Source: Lineus longissimus (Eukaryota; Nemertea; Pilidiophora; Heteronemertea; Lineidae). From it: a stretch of 64,000 bases of DNA. The notes under the pieces were generated by a model, which searched no databases, had not been told where the DNA came from, and was given only the letters and a program-made list of their open reading frames with translations. The stretch spans positions 12,013,501 through 12,077,500 of the forward strand of contig NC_088323.1 in assembly GCF_910592395.1 (NCBI RefSeq). Direction: 5' to 3'. The translations under genes and the position numbers were made by a program. This document shows positions 12,172 to 21,823 of this stretch, in pieces. The first letter of the stretch is position 1. The number at the start of each line of letters is the position of its first letter.

Positions 12172-12224
12172 ACGACGGACGCCACGGTATGGGATAAGCT
12201 CACCTCTGCTAAGAGGTGAGCTAA
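11078..12224 (+). mobile_element. HINE-like element, inner copy 2
   Basis: Same structure and orientation as copy 1: palindromic 5' end at 11081, TGACCTCTGTGACCTTG units near 11220, 11525 and 11825, an (ACG)n tract and a terminal hairpin at 12197-12222. The right flank differs from copy 1 (AAATGAAAAA against TAAAAAAGG), so this is an independent insertion or part of a duplicated block. Confidence 0.8.
12101..12182 (+). repeat. (ACG)n microsatellite, copy 2
   Basis: About 20 ACG/GAC triplets framed by GGACGACGG on both sides. Confidence 0.98.
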
Positions 12225-13661
12225 AAATGAAAAAATATTTAAAAATATTCAGCCACATTTGAAAACAATATTTGCTCTGTGGACCGAGGTAAAAAGGGAA
12301 AGAAATCTAAACGCGAAATGACCTCATTCTCTTAATACAGGTCGGATCGCGCCGATTTTTCGTTTTTTGATTTCACCTTGGGCAACTCCTAATTTAGCAC
12401 CGTAAACGAAGTGGCTAGGCCTTCCCGGTCAGAAATGTCCAATTTTGTCCACAGATGGGTCCCTAGATGGATGGATTGCAGGACGGACACCATTTGAACA
12501 GCTATACTACTAGCTCCGCTGACTTTGTCAGCTGAGCTAAAAACGCAAGTCGAAACTTCAGAAGAATTTGGAACTATTCTTGGGTAATCTCGGGAAGGCT
12601 CTTGATACATGTACTCCGGATGATATCTGCTTATATCTGGCATGGACCGATAGAGACGGGAAAACAGCGGTGCATGTTATACAGTGCCCGGCTATTGGTC
12701 AGAGATTACCCGCATGTACAAGCCAGAGGAGGTTAGCGTACGGTGGCATCCAAGATCTCACAACTTAGGGACATTTTTGATCGTTTGGGAAAGCCTAGTG
12801 GGTGGTGCTCCGCCGGGCAGGGGAATCCGGTTCGTTAGGATCAGGTTGCAATTTATTTGAGACAAATTCGTGTAGAGCAGAGCAAAGCCCATGTCATGGT
12901 GTCTCAGGCGAGGCCTTTGTTCATATCGAAACTACTTTTTCTGGCAATGTACATAGACATGGAATTAGACCGACAGGATATCCCTCTACACACGAAGTTT
13001 GTTCTGGCTAGGGACCAGGCTATGTTAAAATTAATGTTTTTTGGGGGCGACAGGGCCCATGATGTGGGGGTTATGTTGTCGCAGGAAATTCGGGAATTGC
13101 CTGTGGGTGCGGGGTTTAACATTAAGCATACCTGGGGGAAGACCCATCGTGTCGATAATCCCAACATCTTTTCGGTGTTTCGTTCGAGGGTAGCTATGGT
13201 GTGTCCTGTATTGGGTTTGAAGACGTATTTTCAGGTGGCCAGTTCATTCGGCGTGGATTTAAGTACGGGTTTTCTGTTTAGGCCTCTCGCGCGCCAGAGA
13301 GTTGCTGATAGCCTTCTGGCATATGAGGTCACCTATCAGAGGTTAAAGTACTATTTTGGGGAAAATAGAGGCTGATGAGGGGGAAACCCCTCATAGTTTG
13401 AGGGGCGGCTGTGCGATATCGATCCGTTTTTTGTCATCCAAAGGGGTGCCTTCACAGCCAGATATCGAGGCCATGATGGATCATATTGGTTGGTCTTCCG
13501 AATCGTCGGCTTCACACTACGCTAGGGCAGGAAAGCTCGACCAGGCAGCTAAAATGGCCGCGATTATGTCGTCAGCTACTTTTGAGGACTGGAGGCAGGT
13601 AGAGGGGGAATATATCGAGGAATGCGATCTGCCGAGTCCGTTTCCTCATCGGAAGGTGTAG

Positions 13662-13953
13662 AGTAGTGTCCGATGTGGAGGAATATGGTTGGAAAGAGTG
13701 TACATAATTGGGATGTAGTGTTAGCATTGTGCACTGAATAAATGGTTATCACTTAGAGATTGACATTGTTAGTGTTTTAGAGGGTTCGTGGGTTTGGGGT
13801 GTTTATTTGGTATGAGTTTTATTGAGTGATGGGGTTTAAGGTGTGGAGTATTTAGAGAGGCAATACAACTCATATCAGATAATCACCCCAAATATGAGGG
13901 AATCCCTATCATGACAGTAGCGTCCGGATGGGTTAACTCGTAGCGTTCGGAGA
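13662..13953 (+). other. 3' untranslated region of the YR retrotransposon
   Basis: Non-coding, between the recombinase stop and B1. An AATAAA lies at about 13737, suitable as a polyadenylation signal. Confidence 0.45.
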
Positions 13954-14026
13954 GAGAGCGATCTCATGTCCATTACTTAAAGGCACATAGCATGCATATG
14001 ATGGCGCACCGCTTTGGATACTTTGT
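13954..14026 (+). repeat. Split direct repeat B1
   Basis: 73 bp from GAGAGCGATCTCATG to GGATACTTTGT, matching B2 at 14233-14305. Confidence 0.93.
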
Positions 14027-14090
14027 TATCCGAAGTGGTGTGACGTCGAGAACACGTGATTGCCTAATAACCTCAGTTGGTTTTGGAAAT
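14027..14090 (+). repeat. Split direct repeat A2
   Basis: Matches A1 (2515-2577) and abuts B1 directly. The B1-A2 junction is where the two ends of a circular intermediate would meet. Confidence 0.92.
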
Positions 14091-14232
14091 CATCGGATGG
14101 GAAGGAGAAATGTCAGTGCGCGGTGTGGGTGTTGTTAAAGTCTCAAGGTGTCTCCAGTGAGTTGTTTTTCGAGCCCACCCACCCTTCCCTTAGCTGGAGT
14201 CTCTCGTGCGTATCATGTGGGTGCTTCGTGCC

Positions 14233-14305
14233 GAGAGCGATCTCATGTCCATTACTTAAAGGCACATAGCATGCATATGATGGCGCACCGCTTTGGATAC
14301 TTTGT
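14233..14305 (+). repeat. Split direct repeat B2
   Basis: Matches B1 and forms the 3' tip. The next bases (AATTCTCTCTGCGC) belong to the host transposon, as the paralogue at 53260-53280 shows. Confidence 0.92.
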
Positions 14306-14613
14306 AATTCTCTCTGCGCTATGACATCACTGCATACCATTACGAGCTCATTATCGCGTACATTTAGGCGTGAAAAATATGAAGTCGGAAATCGATCCTA
14401 AACTTGCCAAAATCTTTCTGAATGACATGTAAACGGAACATATCATTCTAGATGAAACATTAATTAGTAGTTTCATTGAGAAAAAAGTGTAAAAAGTCCT
14501 GAGGTTTGCTGTTTACGTTACTTTGAACAGCGGTCGTCGCCCGAAAATTTGCAATTTTTTCACGTAATTTTGTTGAATAAATGCACGTAACTCATCAAAA
14601 ACATCACGCGTGC

Positions 14614-14940
14614 TCAGAAGTAATGACTGATATTTATTGTTATATGTATCTTTGACTGAATAACACGATAGTAAAAATGATTATTTCCGTCGCACGGCTG
14701 GAAAATACGTTTAAATTGCCTCTGATTTTTGTCAGAAAATGTTGCAGCCGGATTTAGGTTCCGACCACACCCGAAGTTGAGCCGAAGAGGCCCGAACACT
14801 AGGATCGCCACCATCGCTACAAAACGTGTTCTAGAATACTGATTATGAAAACTTGTCCAATAGCCCATCCCTTCTTTCATGAGACCACCATTGCCCAAAT
14901 TTAATGACAAAATGATGCAAAGAAGCCGGAAACTTAACAT
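14614..14940 (-). CDS. Hypothetical ORF in the CAGTCAG transposon (copy 1)
   Basis: A 108-codon ORF with a hydrophobic start (MLSFRLLCIILSLNLG) followed by GYWTSFHNQYSRTRFVAMVA and a Cys/Gly segment (LNFGCGRNLNPAATF). The paralogue at about 52640-52941 keeps the second half in frame, but its first codons are disrupted. No known domain. It may be a captured exon or chance. Confidence 0.25.
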   Translation of the reverse strand: MLSFRLLCIILSLNLGNGGLMKEGMGYWTSFHNQYSRTRFVAMVAILVFGPLRLNFGCGRNLNPAATFSDKNQRQFKRIFQPCDGNNHFYYRVIQSKIHITINISHYF

Positions 14941-15632
14941 TAAAGATAACTAATCCTCTCTTCTGCATCTTGAAACTCTTTAACAGTGAAACACTAACAT
15001 TGTCATTGAAACAAGAACACTAATAACAAACAGACAGTCAATTGTTGAAGGGTGTAAAACACAATACCAAATTCAAATTCTTGCAAGTGGTGCTGTTGAA
15101 CTTTTCAAGTGGAAGGAATCAAACTTATTTTCATTCGTGACGTTATTTGCTAATCAAACCAGATTGACTGGAGAAGTGAAAGTATTAGCTGAAAGATAAA
15201 GCAGATTTTTCCTGAATGACAACAGCATGGATGTACATTTACAACAGACAAATTGATGACAAACTTCAAGTTAAACCAATCACAATCTTGCAGGAAGATG
15301 TCCTGTAATAGGTTAAGTTTACACCTTTAACACTGGCATTGGTCATGCTGCTCAAATTACATACTTTATCAGCTTTTTGGCATTATCTTTTACTGATACA
15401 GCGACTCTAAAAATGAGATGATGGTAAGTTCTGTGCGCGATGTCTGGCACAAAATAACTCTAGTGGGGGTACCGATGAGGCTATTCCCGGCTTTATAAGC
15501 ATCATTGATAGCTTGGAAGCCCGTTCAGACCCAGGCCAGGGTCAGGGAAAATAAACTATCCATCCAAAGGTCGTCCAAAATTACCAGACAATGCCTATTA
15601 TTGAGCCATGACACTTAGTAGGCCCTGGTGTT

Positions 15633-15821
15633 TTGGACCGTGAAGATCCACATTGTAATTTGTATATGATTTCTTTTCCTGAACTATGGCGGCCTTTTAC
15701 AGGCAAATCTGGCAAAAAAGTGCCTAAACATAGGCAACTAAAATTACCAAACAAACAAGAGATATATCATTATGAGAAAGTTTATTTTCACAGAGGATAT
15801 ACAGAGAAATTTCTGAATTAA
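15633..15821 (+). CDS. Hypothetical ORF conserved between the two CAGTCAG transposon copies
   Basis: A 62-codon ORF starting MDREDPHCNLYMISFPELW and ending in HYEKVYFHRGYTEKFLN. The inverted paralogue at 51632-51952 encodes nearly the same peptide and extends it on both sides to 106 codons. In copy 1 the longer frame is interrupted by stops just upstream and after FLN. Basic and aromatic residues are common and no domain is recognised. If real, it would be the element's only shared protein. Confidence 0.3.
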   Translation: MDREDPHCNLYMISFPELWRPFTGKSGKKVPKHRQLKLPNKQEIYHYEKVYFHRGYTEKFLN

Positions 15822-16122
15822 GAATCAGCCGGATTGCCCAACAGTAGTAGTAGACATCTCAGTCACCTGGATCTGTTCGGAAGTGAAGCATCATGGCTCA
15901 TGCTTTACTGTTTGAGCACATCCACACAAATCGATAGTATTCCTGGTCAATATCAATGACGATATGGTGGAACTAACAATTTCGCCATCTTTGATCAATC
16001 GCTCTCCCCGAACAGTCGTGCATGCTACAGAGGTTTTAGTCTCTGCCACAAATATGGCGCGAGTTAGTACCAAATTTTTACCGATAGGTGACAGTAGCAG
16101 CGCAACGCAGAGAGAAACACTT

Positions 16123-16343
16123 GTGACTCGCTCTACCAAAACTAGGCGCTTGTCGCATCTGAACTTGACAGGTTGATACGGACTTGTTGTTCATTTCCCT
16201 ATTGTAGACCTTTTGTGAAATCTATTACAAACTGATTTGGTCACATTTCACAAAAGGTCTACAATAGGGAAATGAACAACAAGTCCGTATCAACCTGGCA
16301 AGTTCAGATGCGACAAGCGCCTAGTTTTGGTAGAGCGGGTCAC
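16123..16343. repeat. Near-perfect hairpin with 99-bp arms
   Basis: Arms 16123-16221 and 16245-16343 are reverse complements with about two mismatches, around a 23-bp loop. It sits just inside the right terminus of the CAGTCAG transposon and is absent from the 51567-53306 paralogue. It could be a small foldback insertion or an inverted duplication. Confidence 0.92.
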
Positions 16344-16388
16344 ACTTTTTGAGCGCTGCGAACGGGGGCGCGGCCAACTGACTGAATA

Positions 16389-18262
16389 GAACACACCTAT
16401 TCACCCCACTGTTTTGATCTGAGTGTGCTCTCTTAAAATTGCCATATCTAGAGTTCTGATTGGTCGATTTTAATGAACTAAAGACAGTGTTTCAGTGAAC
16501 GGATTTGATACATAGTCTGCTCACCTAACGCTAATTTGTTGATTAGTATACATGTATGCTTAACATCGTGCTATCGACAGACCAACGACGACGACAACGA
16601 CAGCTCATCAAGTTGATCTCAGCTCTTGTTTATTGTCTCTCTGTCTCTTTTGTCATGTAAACTGAAAATACAAATGATACAATGTGTACTACTAGTTCAA
16701 TAGGGAAAAATTATAAATAAATTGTTACATCCAAGTCACATCCACTGTCTTCAGACGTTTTCGTTTTGAGACCAGATGGTGCTGCCATGTACACTAAGCT
16801 AAACGAAATACAATATGACAGATTTTCTCCAAATTATGGGCCTGCAACTCACTTACAAGTGAACCTACACCTTCAGTACTGAGAATATGGTATAATGGTA
16901 CAAAATAGGCCTGTCATTACAATGTTTAGGTATAAATAGAGGACGAAGACGATCAAGACTTAAACTTTGACAAGTGACAATATTTACCGCCAAACTGAGT
17001 CGTGAACCACGCCTTACTTTCAAAGTAATTATTTATCATAAGACATGAGTCAACAGGTTTTCTAAACCACACTTATAGATCAAAGGAGGTTCCACGGTGA
17101 CGTCACATCACGTGACCGTGAACCATATTATAGCTGTGCATGTGACGTACCACCATCAGAAAGGTGGTGATGGCCGTTAAAAGTTGTCGCAAAACATTAT
17201 GAGACGGTATTGACGTGAGTTCTGTCAATTTCCCAAGCGGCCGTAAATGGGATCGCCTAATACAACTTACACTACACCATGTACACAACCCACCCCTATG
17301 AAGGCAAAATATTGGTCATCTTCGTAGGGCTCAAAAGTAAAGAAAACGAGGGGATCTAAGGTGATCTATGGTGGTTTCTGTCTCAGTAGTTCGTATATTT
17401 GAGGGAAAGGGTTGGGAAATTCCCTTTTCTGCTTCTATCAATAAGAGCAATCGCATAATGTGATGGTCACTCAATGTCAACATTTGGAAAAGCTGCGAAC
17501 ATCTACCGTGATAAAAATCGGAAAACTAATCACAGACTATGAATTTAACATTACTGTTGTGAAAATGTAATAAATTCAATCACCTACTAGTGGATTAGAC
17601 TTTGGGGTATTAGTTCGTGATGGTTTATTTAGGTAGATCATGTGATTCTATATCGATAAAAACGTCGCGTGAAATAGACCACATCTACAGATATGCATCC
17701 GGATGAGACCGGACTGCGCTGATCGTCTAAATGCGCGCAATTTTTGAGACCTGAATGGGGTTCGATCGGATCGCATCCTATCCGAATGTTGTTTTTTCGC
17801 CTGCCGTCTAAATGGCCCCGCTACGACACCATCTCTAGGTCAACCATTCTCTTTCCATAGGTTATGCCAAAAAATGGCTCGTTCTCTACATTCATTTGTT
17901 TCATTGTTCCACCCTGCTCTACCTGATTGACGGTATTGTCCCATTGCTATAACATGCATGCATCAATTATATTATCATGAAAGATTCAATTTCTAGCTTA
18001 TGATCGCTACTTGTCACACTAGTGGGAGGCTTTTTCCGACTTATTAACGGTTTCTGTAACTTTTTCCTGATTTCTCCGTCATTGTCCGACTTTGTCCAAA
18101 AGGTCAGTAATAGGAATAAGAAAATACGACAATCCATGACTTTTTTAAAAACGGTCTAAAAAAAAAACTGGGTTTTTGAGCTCAATTTTAGTGAAAAGGC
18201 AATTTCTAGAATTATCACTTTTCCCTATTACTATAGTGCAAACTGCTGTGGCACTGCTCAAC
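16389..18262. other. No recognised gene
   Basis: AT-rich, ORF-poor sequence with small palindromes, such as GTGACGTCACATCACGTGAC near 17098. The longest ORFs are about 60 codons and lack domains. From 18233 there is a segment (AGTGCAAACTG..TGTGGCACTGCTCAACTTA) repeated on the far side of the next transposon. Confidence 0.5.
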
Positions 18263-18265
18263 TTA

Positions 18266-21200
18266 GGGAGCATCCATTAAGTACGTACGCACTGAGGGGG
18301 AGGGGGGGTCTATGAAGTCCGTACACTATGCGTACAGGGAGGAGGGGGGGGGGGGTTAATGGTCTTGCGTACTTACGCAACCCAAGAACCATTTTTTGAA
18401 CAAATAAAAAATAAATATCATCATAATAATCTTCTCCTCTTTCTTATTCTTATTTGGATAATCATACTTGTTCTTCACAAGATGTGTGAACTCATACGCT
18501 TCTGGGTTCGGATGTTACCCGACTACAATGTTTTAGCAATTTCCCGCGCCGTTTAATTTCCCGGTAATGCGCGTCGCCGTCGGAGAAAAATCCGATTGTG
18601 GCGCCACAATGTAGCAAAATCAGGTACTATGTCTGTTCGTCTGCTTTGTTGTGATCTGTCGTCTGCTCTGTTTTTAACAATGAATGAAGATCGTTATAAG
18701 CGGCTTTTGCAAGCCTACCAACAGGCCAATGTATCAAAACCGAAAGCAAAACAATTTGCGGAGGTCCAAAGCCTGTGGAAGATCGTAAAAGATGACCAGG
18801 CGGCTTATAACAAGGCTGTAATGGACCTACAGGCCAAGACTTTACAGAGGCGGGCACAAAATCTCGCCTTCTGGCATGCTGCCCCCAAAGCAAAAAACCC
18901 ACAAGAACGTGTTGAAATAGGTAATCTGATGATAAAGGATCACTCTCCAAAAAGAGGACCATTATTATGCCAGAATCCCCACTAAACCATGTGTATTCGA
19001 TTAACACCACGTGCCAAACCCTCGCCCGCCAAATTATCACTGTAGTTCAACTTTCCGCCTGAAGATGGCCATGCTATTGCTAGTGACGAAATTATAGATT
19101 GACAGTGATACCGATACCAGTATACACTGTATATTATGTTCTTGAATTAGGCCTACATGACGTATAATGCCGGAGGTCAATTCAAAGCGATTTTGAAGGG
19201 GAGGGGGATATTTTATGAATCGCTATACAAACGATATCTTGCATGGGAGTCATATATTGCGCTGACTGTTTCAGCTGATCCTCCTGAAGTTCCGATGGCT
19301 GTACCCGTGGCTGTAGAAGATACTGCAGCTGAGGCTGCCGCTGCCAAACCATTGACCCCCCCCCTTCTACTGATGGTGACGCCCAGAAACAGCCAGAGTC
19401 AGATGATGAAAAAGACGAAAGACACCAGTCCAAAAACGAACGAAAGAGGAGATCGCGCAATTAGAGTCAGATCTTAACAAGCTATATAGATTACGTGACG
19501 CGGGTCTTCTGCCTGAGGGTCGGAAGAAGAAAATGGACAAACCATCGCTTGATCTTACTAAGGCCAAGACAAAACTTGGCCGCTTAGTCTATGAGATGAG
19601 GCGTAGAACTATGCGCCAGAAGCGCTATGAAATGAGTGATGCGATTGGAGAGGTGAGCCGCATCATCCAGATGCTGGTAAGAAGTTGAAGCAGTTCAACC
19701 AAGGTGAAATAGGTAGGCCTCGTACTGAGGTTGATCAGCCTGGGTTATTACAGGTCATCATCGACCTTGCAACCGCAGGTGCTGCTGCTGATGAACGGCG
19801 ACGCTCAGAAATTGTGAGGTCTTGTAAAACACTTGATGACCTGAAAAGAGAGCTGGACAAGATTGGCTTCAACGTATCGAGATCGGCCACATACTTGCGT
19901 CTACAACCACGTCGGGCAAACACCACGGAGGGAAAGAGACATATTCAGACTGTCCCAGTCAAACTCGCGAAGGCGCAAAATGATAAACATAAGAGACACG
20001 ACGATGGTAACTTTACCTTTTCAACTGTAGGGTATATAAAAGAGGTGTGTTCTTTGTTAGGCCCAAGTTGCTGTGCTTTCGTCAGCATTGACGATAAAGC
20101 TAGGGTACCCATTGGCATTACTGCTGCCAACAAGCTTCTTATGAGCAAAGATTACCGTGTGCGCCTGCCCGACCATGATTTTGTTGTGGCGGCTGGGCAT
20201 AAGCTCATTCCGTCGGTTTATGCGGCCTGCTGCATTACTCCAAACGCCTATGCCTCAGCCGTGTCGTACAGTGGGCCTACCTACATAGCGATTTGCAGTG
20301 GCCGCCACGATTCAAGCACAGCGTATACCCATGGCCATGATTTCGACAGGTTGTGTCAGTTGGATGGTTTTAGGGATGTTCTGTTGACAGAAGAGGGGCT
20401 CATGAAGCCCGTTGTTGTTACTAGCGTTGATTGAGGTCCGGATGAAAACCCCCGCTTCCCGAAACCCCTCATGGTCGCAGTAGATAACTTTCGAAACAAC
20501 AACCTAGATGTATTGTTTGCCTTCACCCACGCACCGGGCATGTCTGCTTACAATCATGTTGAGAGGCGAATGGTCCCTCTCTCAAAGGAATTGGCTGGGC
20601 TTATCCTTCCGCATGATACCTTTGGCAGCCATCTTGATGGGTCAGGTAAGACGGTCGATGAAGAGCTAGAAAAGCAGAATTTTGAGGAGGCCGGCCAAAT
20701 CCTTGCTTCTGTTTGGTCCGAGATCGTGTTAGATGGCCAACCTGTCATGACAGAATATATCTTGCCCCGTTCTGGTTCCAAGGATGGCGTGGAAGATACT
20801 TCGCAGAAGTGGCTATCAGAACATGTTAGGCAGTCGCAGTACCTGCTACAAGTAGCACGCTGTGATAACCGGGACTGCTGTGGTCCGTGGAGAACGACCT
20901 GGAAAAACATCTAGCCAGAGAGATTTCTCCCAGCACCATTCCAATTACAGCAGTCTCGGGTTGGAATCATTGTGCCAGAACCAGCTGATACAGTAAAAGT
21001 CAAGGTCCACTTTGCGACGCTCGCACAACGTACAGTACATCCCTAAAGGTAACCCCAGGTGCAGCACAGGAGTATGTTACGAAAGGACACGAGATACCCT
21101 ATGACTTATACTGCCCAACCGTGGATGTCCCCGACCGAGTATGCTCCACATGTGGTGTTTATTTCCCATCAAAGGCTGCTGTCAAACGCCACAGGAATGT

Positions 21201-21820
21201 TCATCGCCAGGCTCCCCAGGAACCCGCCCCTGAGGACCAGGACCAATCTGATGACGGCACTGAAGAAGAACCTGTTGACGCTCCCCCCCCCCCCCCCACC
21301 ACCTGCTGCTGTAGAGCCTGCCAGGGTATTCAGGAATGTATTCGAGGCACTTGCAAATCCATGGGTTCCTGAGTAGTGTTTGATCATGATTGATGCTCCC
21401 CGAGTCATCCAATAAATCTATGCGGTATACCGGGATTGTAAATACCAGTTGACTCATGCACCGCGTTGAGAGCATGACTTTGTGTTAATACTGATGTTAC
21501 TGATACTGATACTTTTTATGATACCATAATACTACATTGGAGTTCCCTTTTTAATAAACACAAGGTGGAAAAATAAAAGACTACTTTGTTGCGCCGTACG
21601 TGAAGTTTTATTGATTATTCATATCACATGATTTTGAGGAGTTTAATGGTAATTAACTTGCAAAACACGACGGAATCTAGGGAATTCAAGGTTCTATAGG
21701 CGTACGCTCGTACAGGGGGGGGGGGGGGGGGGTATGGGGCAATGCGTACAAGGTGCATACAGGGGGGAGGGGGGTCTCAAAATTGGCATTTTCGTGCGTA
21801 CGTACTTAATGGACGCTCCC
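18266..21820 (+). mobile_element. DDE transposon with GGGAGC.TCCATTAAGTACG termini
   Basis: Inverted repeats of about 27 bp start GGGAGCATCCATTAAGTACG at 18266 and, in complement, GGGAGCGTCCATTAAGTACG from 21820. TTA lies outside both ends (18263-18265 and 21821-21823), a 3-bp target duplication. Long G runs lie inside both ends. The element is 3.55 kb and encodes one transposase, now decayed. The TTA duplication recalls PIF/Harbinger, but the transposase is not of that family. I leave the superfamily unassigned. Confidence 0.85.
18680..21372 (+). pseudogene. DDE transposase with C-terminal C2H2 finger, inactivated
   Basis: It probably starts at ATG 18680 (MNEDRYKRLLQAYQQANVSK), followed by a Lys/Arg-rich region through about 19690. 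The core is best read from 19685: SIDDKARVPIG (first acidic site), DHDFVVAAGHKLIPSVY, then SVD-stop-GPDENPR, where a TGA at 20432-20434 interrupts the second acidic motif. It continues in the same frame with HAPGMSAYNHVERRM (Glu at 20561). After about 20910 the frame shifts, and the end (from 21121) carries a C2H2 zinc finger, CSTCGVYFPSKAAVKRH. The three acidic motifs suggest an RNase H-fold DDE transposase. Frameshifts near 19100-19690 and 20914 plus the stop make it non-functional. The family name is not known to me. Confidence 0.72.
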
Positions 21821-21823
21821 TTA

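Larger units (their letters stand above)
7831..12540 (+). mobile_element. Outer Helentron-like non-autonomous element, carrying two inner copies
   Basis: The 5' end is ACAAGAGGCCCAAGGGCCTG, which holds the near-palindrome AGGCCC-AA-GGGCCT followed by GCTCAGCTGA. The 3' end is a hairpin GCTGAC-TTT-GTCAGC followed by TGAGCTAA. The 5' GCTCAGCTGA is the exact complement of 3' TCAGCTGAGC. Subterminal inverted motifs with a 3' hairpin ending in CTAA, and no clear target duplication, fit non-autonomous Helentrons (HINE/pearl-like). It lies inside the recombinase ORF, and coding resumes on both sides. Much of its length is two inner elements and unidentified sequence, so the full extent of the original element is an inference. 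Confidence 0.6.
7737..13661 (+). pseudogene. Tyrosine recombinase (integrase) gene split by a 4.7-kb insertion
   Basis: The 5' piece reads about 7737-7830 (AELRRRVDSLMEGFKSS) and resumes at about 12541 (KRKSKLQKNLELFLGNLGK), on either side of the Helentron-like insertion. The catalytic domain lies at 12857-13661: Arg in GGDRAHDVG (13052), HSLR in TPHSLRGG (His 13392, Arg 13401), the second His in MDHIGW (13482) and the nucleophile Tyr in SASHYARAG (13518). A frameshift in a G/A run near 13360 breaks the C-terminal half. The family integrates circular cDNA by site-specific recombination, which explains the missing target duplication. All five catalytic positions can be recognised, but the gene cannot be expressed intact. 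Confidence 0.88.
2515..14305 (+). mobile_element. Tyrosine-recombinase retrotransposon with split direct repeats (Ngaro/PAT/Kangaroo type)
   Basis: Repeat order is A1 (2515-2577), internal region, B1 (13954-14026), A2 (14027-14090), B2 (14233-14305). This split-direct-repeat arrangement is known from PAT, Kangaroo and Ngaro elements. Genes in order are a gag-like ORF with a zinc knuckle, reverse transcriptase with YLDD, RNase H, a post-RH domain, and a tyrosine recombinase. The flanks read GCGT and AATTCTC, and the uninterrupted paralogue near 53270 reads GCGTAATTCTC. Insertion was therefore clean with no target duplication, as expected for recombinase-mediated integration. Frameshifts and a nested Helentron-like insertion (7831-12540) have inactivated it. 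Confidence 0.9.
2484..16384. mobile_element. DNA transposon with CAGTCAG termini (copy 1), carrying a nested retrotransposon
   Basis: Left end CAGTCAGGTGGCCGCGCCCC (2484) and right end GCGCGGCCAACTGACTG (to 16384) are inverted repeats, flanked by AATA on both sides (2480-2483 and 16385-16388), a 4-bp target duplication. An inverted paralogue at 51567-53306 shares the body and one terminus. Without the nested insertion (2515-14305) this copy is about 2.1 kb. I see no transposase, so the family is probably non-autonomous. It does carry an ORF kept open in both copies (see 15633-15821). The superfamily is not determined. Confidence 0.8.

Noticed and set aside
17090-17180. tRNA or other structured RNA suggested by palindromes
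   Set aside because: There is no cloverleaf and no A/B box pair; the palindromes are short and isolated.
18266-21820. Assignment to PIF/Harbinger from the TTA duplication
   Set aside because: The transposase lacks the DDE_4 pattern seen at 31250-32134 and has a different motif set.
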